From JAIVGV01 sp031425275 (GTDB lineage: Bacteria > Acidobacteriota > Blastocatellia > Pyrinomonadales > Pyrinomonadaceae), in NCBI GenBank assembly GCA_031425275.1, contig JANPJA010000140.1, forward strand, positions 1 through 18,306: DNA of 18,306 nucleotides, written 5' to 3'. Position 1 is the first letter of the stretch; each line of letters starts with the position of its first letter. A model generated the notes under the pieces. The model saw nothing but the letters and a program-made list of their open reading frames with translations. It was not told the DNA's origin and did no database searches. The position numbers and the translations under genes are program-made. Of this stretch, positions 6,469 to 14,222 are shown one piece after another.

Positions 6469-7776
6469 CTAATTCTTACGCCGCTTCGTGCCGGTCGGCT
6501 TGGGCTTCGTCGCGGTCGGGCGCGCGGGGCGGCGGCGGCGGGGCGCGGCGGCGGGCGTCTGTGCGGCGGGCTGGGCCGGAGGGGCCGTTCCCGGCGCGCC
6601 CAGTTGAAAATCTTCCGCGACGAAGATGCGGCGGCGATCCGCGATCTCGTCGAAAATTCGGTGTCGGTTCGCTTCTTCGAGCGCGGCGCGCGCCCGTTCG
6701 CGCGGCGGCGTGGGGGGGCCGTTCCGAAGCGCGGGATTATACAGGATGAGGATGTGGCGCGCACGCACCTGCTCTCCGGCCGCGCCCCCCGCCCCCGGCC
6801 CGCGCCGCTCCTCGACCTTGATGACGTGGAAGCCGAACTGCGTCTCGACGACGCCGCTGACCTCGCCCGCCTTGAGCGCGAAAGCCGCGTCCTCGAACGG
6901 CTTGACCATCATGCCGCGCCCGAACCAGCCGAGGTCGCCGCCGCGTTCCTTGCCGCTCGGCTCCTCCGTCAGTTCCCGCGCCAACGACGTAAAGTCTTCG
7001 CCCGCGCGCGCGCGCCGCAACGCGGTCTCGACCTTCGCGCGTTCCTCCCTGGTGTCGAACTGCGGGTTGGCGGCGACGTAGGCGTCAACCTCGGCCTCCG
7101 GCGCTTTGAAGCTCTCCGCCCTCGCCCTTGAGTACGCCCCCGCGAGCAGGCGGGCCTGTTGCAGCATGATCAGGAGCTGCGTCTGCCGCCGTCGGTCGAG
7201 TCCGGCGGCGAGGCCCTTCCTCTGGCCGACCATCACGCGCCCGTAATTCCGGCTCAACTCGGCGCGCTGCTGCTCGCTGACGGGCGCGCCCTTATCGGGC
7301 CGGTTCTGGTTGTAGTCTTCGAGGAAGAGCGCGAACTCCGCGGCGGTCGTCGGCTCTTTGAGGAATGCGTCGATCTCGGCTGGCGTCACGGCCTCACCCG
7401 TCGGGGCCGCCCCGCCCTGCCCGCGCGACTTGGCGTAGGCCTGCGCGATGATGAACGCGCGCGAAAGTTCTAGTTGCAATTTCAAGGGCGGGCGGGCCGC
7501 GTAACCGGCGGCCTTCGCCTCCTCGGCCGCCGCGAGCATCTGCCGCACGTCGCGCGCGAACGCCCTGCGCTCGTCGGCGTTCGCAGAGAGTTGTGCGCGC
7601 ACTTCGGCCGGGAAGCCCAACCCGTCGATGACGAGCGCCATGTCCTGCGGCGTCAGCCGGACGGCGGCGGCGGCCGGCGCGGGGGTCGGGTTTTTGACTC
7701 TGGCCCGCTGTGCGAATGCGTGTGAGAAACAGACGAAGAGCACGAGCGAGGCGAGAAGAACTTTACTCGGCGACAA
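6469..7776 (-). CDS. Exported parvulin-type PPIase
   Basis: A 435-residue protein with a signal peptide (hydrophobic core 6-17, cleavage after AFA at about 22) and no zinc ribbon. A helical chaperone-like region (about 40-225) precedes a PpiC domain: ARAGEDFTSLA (256-266), GGDLGWFGRG (279-288), VKPFEDAAFALKAGEVS (291-307) and FGFHVIKV (314-321). As in its neighbour at 4690-6318, the HIL strand is not at the domain start but after the last strand (VRARHILI, 337-344). The tail is Ala/Pro-rich and strongly basic. Both active-site histidines (H317, H341) are present. The start is TTG at 7776 with AAAGGGG about nine bases upstream. It lies five bases after the mce stop, so it is cotranscribed with the methylmalonyl genes. 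Probably a periplasmic folding factor. Confidence 0.87.
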   Translation of the reverse strand: MSPSKVLLASLVLFVCFSHAFAQRARVKNPTPAPAAAAVRLTPQDMALVIDGLGFPAEVRAQLSANADERRAFARDVRQMLAAAEEAKAAGYAARPPLKLQLELSRAFIIAQAYAKSRGQGGAAPTGEAVTPAEIDAFLKEPTTAAEFALFLEDYNQNRPDKGAPVSEQQRAELSRNYGRVMVGQRKGLAAGLDRRRQTQLLIMLQQARLLAGAYSRARAESFKAPEAEVDAYVAANPQFDTREERAKVETALRRARAGEDFTSLARELTEEPSGKERGGDLGWFGRGMMVKPFEDAAFALKAGEVSGVVETQFGFHVIKVEERRGPGAGGAAGEQVRARHILILYNPALRNGPPTPPRERARAALEEANRHRIFDEIADRRRIFVAEDFQLGAPGTAPPAQPAAQTPAAAPRRRRPARPTATKPKPTGTKRRKN

Positions 7777-7781
7777 AATGA

Positions 7782-8207
7782 CTACCCCTTTGATTCCGAT
7801 TCGTGGGCCGCGCCCGCGTGTTCGACTAATTCCAACAAGACTCCGCCGGCCGTCTGCGGGTGGACGAAGGCGACGAGGCAGCCGCCCGCGCCCGTGCGCG
7901 GCTCCTCGTCGATCAGACGCGCGCCCGCCGCCTTGAGCCGCGCCAGCGACGCGCGGATGTCATCGACGCGCACGGCGACGTGGTGAATCCCCGGCCCGCG
8001 CTTCCGCAAAAACTTAGCGACGGGCGACTCGTCGTGCGTCGGCTCCAACAGCTCGACCCGCGGCTCGCCCAACGGGAGCATGGCCACGCGCACGCCCTGC
8101 TCCGCCACCTCCTCCGTGTGGACGACCGCGAGGCCCAGCGCGTCGCGCCAGAATCCTAAAGCCACGTCGATCTTCGGCGTCGCAATGCCGATGTGATCTA
8201 TTTTCAT
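7782..8207 (-). CDS. mce: Methylmalonyl-CoA epimerase
   Basis: A 141-residue glyoxalase/VOC-fold protein that interconverts (2S)- and (2R)-methylmalonyl-CoA, the step before the B12-dependent mutase. Visible are MKIDHIGIAT (1-10) with metal ligand H5, Q37 in EQGVRV, GPGIHHVAV (71-79) with H75/H76, and VLLELVE with E126. These correspond to the His-Gln-His-Glu metal set of the Propionibacterium enzyme. ATG at 8207 is preferred because the family begins at this motif. A GTG at 8279 would add 24 atypical residues and overlap meaB by 11 bases. No strong Shine-Dalgarno is seen. Sits directly after meaB, the mutase-protecting GTPase, which supports the assignment. The mutase itself is not in this window. 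Confidence 0.93.
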   Translation of the reverse strand: MKIDHIGIATPKIDVALGFWRDALGLAVVHTEEVAEQGVRVAMLPLGEPRVELLEPTHDESPVAKFLRKRGPGIHHVAVRVDDIRASLARLKAAGARLIDEEPRTGAGGCLVAFVHPQTAGGVLLELVEHAGAAHESESKG

Positions 8208-8268
8208 AATATGTGTTGGGCGTAGCCGGCGCTCAGTTAAAAGTAATTTCAATGTCAGTTTGATCTGC

Positions 8269-9228
8269 CTACTGTTCACCGCCCGCGTCCAAAAACTCTT
8301 CGACGGCCGAGTACGGGTCGCGCCGCTTGGTTGCGACTTCCGCCGCGAGGCGGTCGAGTTGCGCGTCCGCGCCTTCGCCCGCGAGCGCGCGGGCCAGCAG
8401 CCGCTCGCGCAGGAGTTCGAGCAGCCGCCAGCGCGCGATTGCGGTGCGGCGCGTGAGACTCGCCTCGCCTTTCTGCTGAAACTCGCGATAACTTTCGACG
8501 GCCGCGGCCAGCTCCTCGACGCCTTTGCTCTCGGTCGCGACCGTCTTGACTATCGGCGGCTCCCAGCCGTCCGGCCGCGTCGCGAGCGAGAGCATCGCTT
8601 CCAGTTCTTTCTCGGTTCGGAGCACGCCGTCGCGGTCGGCTTTATTGATGACGAACACGTCGCCGATCTCCATGATGCCGGCCTTGATGGCCTGCACGTC
8701 GTCGCCCATGCCGGGGACGAGCACGACGACCGACACGTCCGCCGCCTTCACGATCTCGACCTCGTCCTGGCCGACGCCGACGGTCTCGATGATCACCTTT
8801 TGGTAACCGGCGGCGTCGAGAATTGCCACGGCGTCAACGGTCGCGCGGGAGAGTCCGCCCAAGTGCCCGCGCGTCGCCATCGAGCGAATGAAGACGCCGG
8901 GGTCGAGTCCGAGCGTCTGCATACGGATGCGGTCGCCGAGGATCGCGCCGCCGGAGAACGGGCTGGACGGATCGACGCAAACGATCCCGACCCGCTCGCC
9001 CCGCGCGCGGTACAAAAGCGCGAGCTTATCGACGAGCGAAGACTTGCCCGCGCCGGGTGAGCCTGTGATGCCGACGACGAGGCCGCGCCCCGTGTGCGGG
9101 AAGACGGCCTTCATTAACGCGGACGCGCCCTCCGTGCCGTCCTCGACCTTCGAGATGGCGCGCGCCACCGCCCGCGCCTCCCCGGCGAGGATGCGTTCAA
9201 GCTCAGTATTTAATGTCGTCGCACGCAC
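8269..9228 (-). CDS. meaB: Methylmalonyl-CoA mutase-associated GTPase MeaB
   Basis: A 319-residue G3E-class P-loop GTPase of the MeaB/ArgK family, which gates cofactor loading and protects adenosylcobalamin-dependent methylmalonyl-CoA mutase. Motifs: GSPGAGKSS (56-64, Walker A), VDPSSPFSGGAILGDRIRM (85-103, the family signature), ETVGVGQDE (148-156, switch/Walker B region), and NKAD (195-198, guanine specificity). Length is normal. Start is GTG at 9228 without a strong ribosome-binding site; it lies 12 bases after the AT-rich ATPase gene, so translation may be coupled. Next to mce and an acyl-CoA dehydrogenase it fits catabolism of propionyl-CoA-yielding branched-chain amino acids or odd-chain fatty acids. 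Older annotations as an arginine/ornithine transport kinase are outdated. Confidence 0.95.
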   Translation of the reverse strand: MRATTLNTELERILAGEARAVARAISKVEDGTEGASALMKAVFPHTGRGLVVGITGSPGAGKSSLVDKLALLYRARGERVGIVCVDPSSPFSGGAILGDRIRMQTLGLDPGVFIRSMATRGHLGGLSRATVDAVAILDAAGYQKVIIETVGVGQDEVEIVKAADVSVVVLVPGMGDDVQAIKAGIMEIGDVFVINKADRDGVLRTEKELEAMLSLATRPDGWEPPIVKTVATESKGVEELAAAVESYREFQQKGEASLTRRTAIARWRLLELLRERLLARALAGEGADAQLDRLAAEVATKRRDPYSAVEEFLDAGGEQ

Positions 9229-9240
9229 GATCTATCGGAT

Positions 9241-10515
9241 TCATGCTAGAGATGTATTCTCATCCAATATGAAATCCACGGTTTCTCTAATCTCAGGAGA
9301 AGCGTTAATAATTTTGATTTTTTTGTAAGCGGCGAGTCCCAAGCTCCTGATTGGCGTTGCTAATAGGGCGTTTAGCAAACTATGGGGCGCTGAAATCACC
9401 TCATCAAAATCTATAGTGATGGATTTTCCCGCCGTAACAGCGGGTAAAAATTTTTCATCGCGAAGTTTTATTGCTAACTGTTTATCCTCAGCATACCGGC
9501 CAAAATAATTCCTGATGTTGAAATAAGTGCTCTTCCTATGCTCATTCGCATCCGCTTGGAGCATCTCAGTCGCCGCAGCTTCCCTAAATTCAGCCATCAT
9601 TTTTTGCAAATTCAAATCTGGAACGATTCCAAGTTCCAAAGTTACATATACGAATGTGCCCTGCCATGCTGATGTGAGTTCCTTTTGGGTAACTTCGGTT
9701 GGCGATATATGTACAAGCCCTGTCCCAGAAGCTATATACATATTCGCGTGCAATCTTCTGATTATATTAGTGGATATATACAGTCCGACTCCTGCGTTAT
9801 TCTTAGCTGAGTAGTTACTTGTCCCGCCAAAAGTGCCGGAAACTTTTGGCTCAAGGGCGAGCAGAATTGCTTCTAAATCACTCGCTAGGCCAGAGTGCGC
9901 TTGACTTAAATGCCTTTTAATACCAACACCCAAATCAGCTATTATGAATGACAATTCATGTTTTTCTCTATACCAAGCGAATTGTAATAATGATGGAATT
10001 TGCTGCCAGTTCCTTCCGTGCTCCAAGGTATTGTAAAGTAACTCCGACAAGATGTATCTGAGGGTTTTTTCATATTCAACGTGTAGTGACCGCGTGTAAT
10101 CTTCCGCCTTCTCCAACGCCGCCCTAAAATCCTCGCTATTTCTAATAGCCAAAAGTGGCTTGTGAGGCTCCCCGTGGAAGTTTTCGGTCTTAGCATTCAA
10201 AACATTTGCTAAGTTATTAGCCCCCATTGTGTGCCACATTTTAGTGACGCTTTTACTTTTAAACCCACCATAATGGAGCGTGACTATGCAGCCTCTTTTC
10301 TTTAGATACCAAACGTAGAGCACGAAAAGAGAGAGGGCTTGATAGTTAGCGTACCTACACTTCCTGAAATCGATCTTGACGTTGGTTTCTTTCAATGACC
10401 AATCAAATAACCTCAGAAATTGGTCAAAATCATGCACTCCGAGATTTTTAAAACTCAATTTCGTAGGGAGAACAATGTTAACTGATTCGTAGTTTGCCAT
10501 GCTTGTGAGAGTCAT
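9241..10515 (-). CDS. STAS-like – GHKL ATPase – DUF4325 fusion protein
   Basis: An approximately 424-residue single protein with three parts (numbering from the GTG at 10521). Residues about 14-110 look STAS-like: VKIDFRKCRYANYQALSLF around 48-66, then CIVTLHYGG. Residues 150-297 are a histidine-kinase-type ATPase: N-box ELLYNTLEHG (160-169) with N164, G1 box DLGVG (196-200) and G2 box NNAGVGLYIS (241-250). Residues about 338-426 resemble DUF4325, a STAS-like domain (SITIDFDEVISAPHSLLNAL). There is no HisKA phosphoacceptor helix, receiver or membrane segment, so an anti-sigma/anti-anti-sigma style partner switch is likelier than a two-component kinase. GC is about 38% in the line at 9241 against about 70% in neighbouring genes, indicating transfer. 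Start is uncertain: GTG 10521, GTG 10518, ATG 10515 or ATG 10500. No signal peptide. Confidence 0.75.
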   Translation of the reverse strand: MTLTSMANYESVNIVLPTKLSFKNLGVHDFDQFLRLFDWSLKETNVKIDFRKCRYANYQALSLFVLYVWYLKKRGCIVTLHYGGFKSKSVTKMWHTMGANNLANVLNAKTENFHGEPHKPLLAIRNSEDFRAALEKAEDYTRSLHVEYEKTLRYILSELLYNTLEHGRNWQQIPSLLQFAWYREKHELSFIIADLGVGIKRHLSQAHSGLASDLEAILLALEPKVSGTFGGTSNYSAKNNAGVGLYISTNIIRRLHANMYIASGTGLVHISPTEVTQKELTSAWQGTFVYVTLELGIVPDLNLQKMMAEFREAAATEMLQADANEHRKSTYFNIRNYFGRYAEDKQLAIKLRDEKFLPAVTAGKSITIDFDEVISAPHSLLNALLATPIRSLGLAAYKKIKIINASPEIRETVDFILDENTSLA

Positions 10516-10531
10516 CACCACACTCTAAGGC

Positions 10532-11680
10532 TCACATTGAAGATAACAGTTGTTTGGCGATGATCAGCCGTTGAATCTCAGACGTGCCCTCGCCGATGGT
10601 GCAGAGCTTGGAGTCGCGCCAGTATTTTTCGGGCGGGTAGTCTTTGGTGTAGCCGTAGCCGCCATGTATCTGAATCGCCTCTTCGCTAACCTTGACGGAA
10701 ATTTCGGAGGCGTAGAGTTTCGCCATCGAAGACTCTTTGGTCGTCTTGCGGCCCGCGTCCTTCATGGCGGCGGCGCGGTAGGTCAGCAGCCGCGCGGCGT
10801 CGATCTGCGTCGCCATGTCGGCCAGCTTGAACTGGATGGCCTGAAACTCCGAGATCGGCTTGCCGAACTGCTGCCGCTCCTTCGAGTAGCGGACGGCCGA
10901 CTCGTACGCGCCCTGCGCGATGCCGAGGGCGAGGGCGGCGATGGAGATGCGCCCGCCGTCGAGAATCTTCATCGACTGGATGAAGCCGAGGCCCTCCGCG
11001 CCGAGTTGATTCCCGTCGGGGACGAAACAATCTTCGAGGACGATGCTCGCCGTCTCCGAGGCGCGCAGGCCGAGCTTGTCCTCCTTCTTGCCCGGCGCGA
11101 AACCCTTCATGCCCTTCTCGAAGATGAAGGCCGTGATGCCCTTCGAGCGCATCGGGCGGTCGGTCGAGGCCATCGCCACGCAGGTGTCGCCGGTGATGGC
11201 GTGCGTGATGAAATTCTTCGCGCCGTTGACGACCCAGCCGCCTTCGCGCCGCGCGGCCGTCGTGCGCGTCCCCGATGCGTCCGATCCGGCGCTCGGCTCG
11301 GTCAGCCCCCACGCGCCCAACTTCTCCCCGCGCGCGAGCGGCACGAGGAACTTCTGTTTCTGCTCCTCAGTCCCGAACATGTAAATGTGATTCGAGCAGA
11401 GCGAATTGTGCGCGGCCACCGAGATGCCGACCGATCCGTCCACGCGCGACAGCTCCTCGATGATCGAGACGTACTCGACGTAACCCATCCCCGCCCCGCC
11501 GTACTCTTCGGGGAAGATGACGCCCATGAACCCCTGCTCGGCGAGTTTGGGCACCAGCTCGACCGGAAACTTCTGCTGCTCGTCCCACTCGCGGACGTGC
11601 GGCGCGATCTCGCCCTCGGCGAACTCGCGCACGCTCCGCCTGATCTGTTCCTGATCTTCCGTAAAGTCGAAATTCATCAC
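10532..11680 (-). CDS. Acyl-CoA dehydrogenase
   Basis: A 382-residue FAD-dependent acyl-CoA dehydrogenase of normal length that introduces the alpha-beta double bond in acyl-CoA and passes electrons to electron-transfer flavoprotein. Visible are the N-terminal helical domain (MNFDFTEDQEQIRRSV), GLTEPSAGSDASG (125-137, flavin signature 1), RQQFGKPISEFQAIQ (269-283), the second signature around QIHGGYGYTKDYP (337-349), and the catalytic base E364 in IGEGTSEIQR (362-371). Glu in that C-terminal position is the short-/medium-chain and short-branched type rather than the isovaleryl type. Start is GTG at 11680 or the adjacent ATG at 11677, with AGGGGGAG about ten bases upstream. It heads a run with meaB and mce, so a branched-chain or short-chain acyl substrate is plausible. 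Confidence 0.93.
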   Translation of the reverse strand: MMNFDFTEDQEQIRRSVREFAEGEIAPHVREWDEQQKFPVELVPKLAEQGFMGVIFPEEYGGAGMGYVEYVSIIEELSRVDGSVGISVAAHNSLCSNHIYMFGTEEQKQKFLVPLARGEKLGAWGLTEPSAGSDASGTRTTAARREGGWVVNGAKNFITHAITGDTCVAMASTDRPMRSKGITAFIFEKGMKGFAPGKKEDKLGLRASETASIVLEDCFVPDGNQLGAEGLGFIQSMKILDGGRISIAALALGIAQGAYESAVRYSKERQQFGKPISEFQAIQFKLADMATQIDAARLLTYRAAAMKDAGRKTTKESSMAKLYASEISVKVSEEAIQIHGGYGYTKDYPPEKYWRDSKLCTIGEGTSEIQRLIIAKQLLSSM

Positions 11681-11805
11681 TGACTTAACGCTCCCCCTGA
11701 AATCTCACACGGCGCGGGCCTTCGAGCGCGCGCAAAAAAAGACGAACAGTGACAGACAATAAAAGCCGACCGCGTGCCGCTGTTCGCCTGACCCGATATT
11801 GTAAC
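11681..11805. other. Intergenic leader before the acyl-CoA dehydrogenase gene
   Basis: This 125-base gap separates rluB from the acyl-CoA dehydrogenase operon and must hold its promoter if one exists. On the minus strand a TACAAT (11798-11803) directly after the rluB stop looks like a -10 box, but I find no -35 at 16 to 18 bases. A T7 run (from AAAAAAA near 11733-11739) is not preceded by a good stem. No heptamer repeat is present. Confidence 0.3.
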
Positions 11806-12747
11806 TTAAACTTTGCCCCGCCCCGAACCGCCGCCGCGACTCCCCGCGCCCCCGCGTCCCGGTTTTTTCGCGGCCCCGCGCGACTCTGTCCGCGTCCGCG
11901 TCTGAGGCTGATTGCGCGGGCGCGCGGCGGCTGGCGGAGTCGCCGCATCGCGCGGCTTCGCGCTCGCGCGCGGAGGCCCGCCGCCCGCCGCCTTTGAAGT
12001 TTCCGCCGCGGCGTTCATTCGCGCGCCGCGTTTGAACCCGGCCACTTCCGCCCCCGTCAGGTAACGCCACACGCCGGGGCGCATCTTGTCGTCGCGAATC
12101 CGCCCGATCTGGACGCGGCGCAGTTTCACGACCGAGTGGCCGACGGTGTCGAACATTTTGCGGATTTGCTGGTTGCGCCCCTCGTGCAAGACGATCTCGA
12201 ACCACGCGTTCGAGTCCGTCTCGTGCGTCCGCTTGATCTGGGCCGGGGCCGTGCGCACGCCGTCGTCGAGCGTGACGCCGCGGCGCAGACGCTCCACGGC
12301 CTGTTCGGGCGGGATGCCCTTGACCTTCGCCTCGTAAACTTTAGGGACTTTGTTGCGCGCCGAGGTGATGTAGTTCGTCAACTCGCCGTCGTTGGTCAGG
12401 ATGAGCAAACCTTCGGTGTTGAAGTCGAGCCGGCCGACCGGGTGGACGCGCCCGAGCGACGGCGGCAGGTACTCCGACACGAGCGGACGCCCCTCCGGGT
12501 CGTGCAAACTCGCCAGCACGCCCCGGGGTTTGTAGAGCAGCACGTAAACCTGTTCGCGCTGCGCGAGCTGCGGGTTGATGAGCCGGCCGCGCACCTTGAT
12601 GTGGTCGCGCTCCGGGTCGGCCTTCGTGCCGAGTTCCGTCACCACACGCCCGTTCACCGTCACCGACCCGGCCGTGATCAACTCTTCGGCGGCACGCCGC
12701 GACGCCACCCCCGCCGCCGCGATCAATTTTTGCAGACGTTCTTGCAT
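11806..12747 (-). CDS. rluB: RsuA/RluB-family 23S rRNA pseudouridine synthase
   Basis: A 313-residue pseudouridine synthase. Residues 1-55 form the S4 RNA-binding domain (QERLQKLIAAAGVASRRAAE). The catalytic domain carries LLYKPRGVLAS (70-80), the motif II VGRLDFNTEGLLILTNDG (104-121) with catalytic D108, and LHEGRNQQIRKM (187-198). The last 70 residues are a low-complexity Ala/Pro/Arg/Gly-rich basic tail, likely disordered and RNA-binding, as in many high-GC RluB proteins. It follows scpA-scpB as in many bacteria, which supports rluB over rsuA or rluF, though the exact target uridine (2605 in E. coli) is inferred. Start ATG at 12747 has a weak Shine-Dalgarno and lies 26 bases after the HEPN gene. 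Confidence 0.9.
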   Translation of the reverse strand: MQERLQKLIAAAGVASRRAAEELITAGSVTVNGRVVTELGTKADPERDHIKVRGRLINPQLAQREQVYVLLYKPRGVLASLHDPEGRPLVSEYLPPSLGRVHPVGRLDFNTEGLLILTNDGELTNYITSARNKVPKVYEAKVKGIPPEQAVERLRRGVTLDDGVRTAPAQIKRTHETDSNAWFEIVLHEGRNQQIRKMFDTVGHSVVKLRRVQIGRIRDDKMRPGVWRYLTGAEVAGFKRGARMNAAAETSKAAGGGPPRASAKPRDAATPPAAARPRNQPQTRTRTESRGAAKKPGRGGAGSRGGGSGRGKV

Positions 12748-12773
12748 ACTTTAATGTCGCACCCGATACTGAC

Positions 12774-13154
12774 TCACAACCCGAGCGACTGGCGGATTGA
12801 TTGGCGGACATTGCCGCATTTTGTTACCGCCTCCTGCGCTTCGATCTCGTCGGCAGAATCGCCCGGATAACGGTAAGCGACAGCGAATGCGGAGAGGGTT
12901 TGCAGGTCAGTCAACATGGTATGCCAAGAAGGCTCAATCGGAAGTGCTAGGTTAAGCAGTAAAGAGAGATCATGCGTCTTCCCGAATTGAATACCGGCCT
13001 CCTGTAGTCTGGCCTTCAAATATTTCTCAATGCACTGCTGCGCGTGAAAACATACCGCGTCATAATTCGGGCTAGCAGTAACACTCATTTCGCGCCCCGC
13101 TGTGGCGAAGTCTCCTTCCGCTTTATCAACCCATTCCTGAGTTATGGGATTCAT
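12774..13154 (-). CDS. HEPN-domain protein (putative toxin of an MNT/HEPN pair)
   Basis: A 126-residue all-helical HEPN protein. Hallmarks are the helix with FHAQQCIEKYLKARL (36-50), GKTHDLSLLL (58-67) and YRYPGD (94-99), typical of the broad HEPN family (PF05168 type). HEPN partners of MNT nucleotidyltransferases are often RNase toxins, but the RX4HXY motif of the HepT branch is not visible here, so nuclease activity is uncertain. The start ATG at 13154 has AAGGGCGG nearby and overlaps the 3' end of the MNT gene by 29 bases, implying translational coupling. Base composition is lower in GC than flanking scpB and rluB. Confidence 0.85.
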   Translation of the reverse strand: MNPITQEWVDKAEGDFATAGREMSVTASPNYDAVCFHAQQCIEKYLKARLQEAGIQFGKTHDLSLLLNLALPIEPSWHTMLTDLQTLSAFAVAYRYPGDSADEIEAQEAVTKCGNVRQSIRQSLGL

Positions 13155-13473
13155 AGAGTTTCCGCCCTTTCTCTAAAATCTCACGTATAAACCAGTCGTT
13201 GTTAGCCACTCGTTCTTTCACCTGCTCGGGCGTCCGCACAAGCAGATCGACTGGTATTTGAGGATTAACTCCTTTCAGTATTTCCAGTGCTTTGCGTGCC
13301 GGCTTCCCCTCAAAGGGAAGCACTACTAACAGATCAACGTCCGAATCCTGATCGGGTTTTCCGTAAGCATATGAGCCGAACAAAATAATGTAGGCAGGGT
13401 GAAACATACGAGCGATGTTATCGCTCAGCGTCTTGATGTTATCGACACCTATGGGTGGACGCATATCTGTCAT
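13126..13473 (-). CDS. MNT-type minimal nucleotidyltransferase (putative antitoxin)
   Basis: A 115-residue minimal nucleotidyltransferase of the DNA polymerase beta superfamily. It has an exact GS-x10-DxD motif: G33-S34, then D45 and D47 (FGSYAYGKPDQDSDVDLLV), plus a third acidic residue D76 in PVDLLVRTP. In characterised pairs such as MntA/HepT the antitoxin inactivates the HEPN toxin by adding AMP to it; the same chemistry is possible here. Start is ATG at 13471-13473 (a second ATG is three codons later). Only 27 bases separate it from the scpB stop. TAAGAT (13492-13497) with TTGGCC (13516-13521) at 18 bases is a weak candidate for a private promoter. GC is 28 of 60 in the line at 13321, well below the neighbours. 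Confidence 0.9.
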   Translation of the reverse strand: MTDMRPPIGVDNIKTLSDNIARMFHPAYIILFGSYAYGKPDQDSDVDLLVVLPFEGKPARKALEILKGVNPQIPVDLLVRTPEQVKERVANNDWFIREILEKGRKLYESHNSGMG

Positions 13474-13500
13474 CCGCAGCTTGAGATGCTGATCTTATTT

Positions 13501-14214
13501 TTATGAACTGCCACCGGCCAAATCTTCGAAGTCTTCGATGTTCGGGAGTTCCGATAGATCGCGGAGGCCGAACTGTAAGAGGAATTCTTTCGACGTGCCG
13601 TAGAGCATCGGGCGGCCGACGACCTCCTTGCGGCCCTTCGCGACGATGAGCCGCTTCTCCAACAGCGTCTTGATCGCGGAGGACGACTGCACGCCGCGAA
13701 TTTCGAGAATCTCCGGCACGGTGACGGGCTGCTTGTAGGCGATGACGGCGAGCGTTTCGAGCGCGGCGAGCGAGAGCTTGGCCGAGGGGCGCGACTTGAG
13801 ATAGGCGCGAACCTGCTCGTGATACTCGACGCGCGTGGCGATCTGCCAGCCGCCCGCCACCTCGCGCATCATCAGGCCGCCGTTGCGCTCGTTAAACTCC
13901 TTCGCCAGCTCCTGCGCGGCCACTTCGACCCAGCCGCGCTCCTCCCCCAAAACTTCGGCGAGCGTCTTCGCCGTCAGCGGCTCCTCCGAGACGAAGACCA
14001 ACGCCTCGATGACCGACATCAGCTCGGCCATGCTGCGCGCGTCGCCGCCCGGCGCGACCTCGCCGTCTAGACCCGCGCCGTCGCCCGCTGATTCGTCCCC
14101 GACGGAACGCTCCTCCGCGCGGTCTTCGGCGTCGGCGTCGTGGATCACAACCACGTCGCGCTCGGTCTCCTCGGCGGCGTCAACTTCCATGTTCTCTCGC
14201 TTTCTTCTGCTCAT
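13501..14214 (-). CDS. scpB: Segregation and condensation protein B
   Basis: A 237-residue ScpB, the winged-helix dimer that binds ScpA and the SMC ATPase to form the chromosome-condensing complex. Residues 1-60 are an acidic, poorly conserved extension. Two winged-helix domains follow: SVIEALVFVSEEPLTAKTLA (67-86) opens the first, and LSLAALETLAVIAYKQPVT (147-165) with RGVQSSSAIKTLLEKRLI (173-190) marks the second. GRPMLYGTSKEFLLQFGL (200-217) is the family's conserved end. Start ATG at 14214 lies eight bases after the scpA stop; no strong Shine-Dalgarno, so coupling to scpA is likely. The following gene would normally be rluB but here the MNT/HEPN pair intervenes. Confidence 0.95.
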   Translation of the reverse strand: MSRRKRENMEVDAAEETERDVVVIHDADAEDRAEERSVGDESAGDGAGLDGEVAPGGDARSMAELMSVIEALVFVSEEPLTAKTLAEVLGEERGWVEVAAQELAKEFNERNGGLMMREVAGGWQIATRVEYHEQVRAYLKSRPSAKLSLAALETLAVIAYKQPVTVPEILEIRGVQSSSAIKTLLEKRLIVAKGRKEVVGRPMLYGTSKEFLLQFGLRDLSELPNIEDFEDLAGGSS

Positions 14215-14222
14215 CTCGACAC

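Noticed and set aside
8260..9060. Long plus-strand open frame opposite meaB (and similar ones at 977-1897, 2698-3699, 5317-6357, 10550-11683, 12136-12870, 14358-15233)
   Set aside because: Arg/Ala/His-rich translations without family patterns, lying exactly antisense to clear genes; typical of high-GC codon bias.
8269..9228. Arginine/ornithine transport ATPase (ArgK)
   Set aside because: Family evidence and the adjacent mce gene point to MeaB; ArgK is a historical misnomer.
9241..10521. Two-component histidine kinase
   Set aside because: It has ATP-binding boxes but no HisKA helix, sensor, membrane segment or receiver partner.
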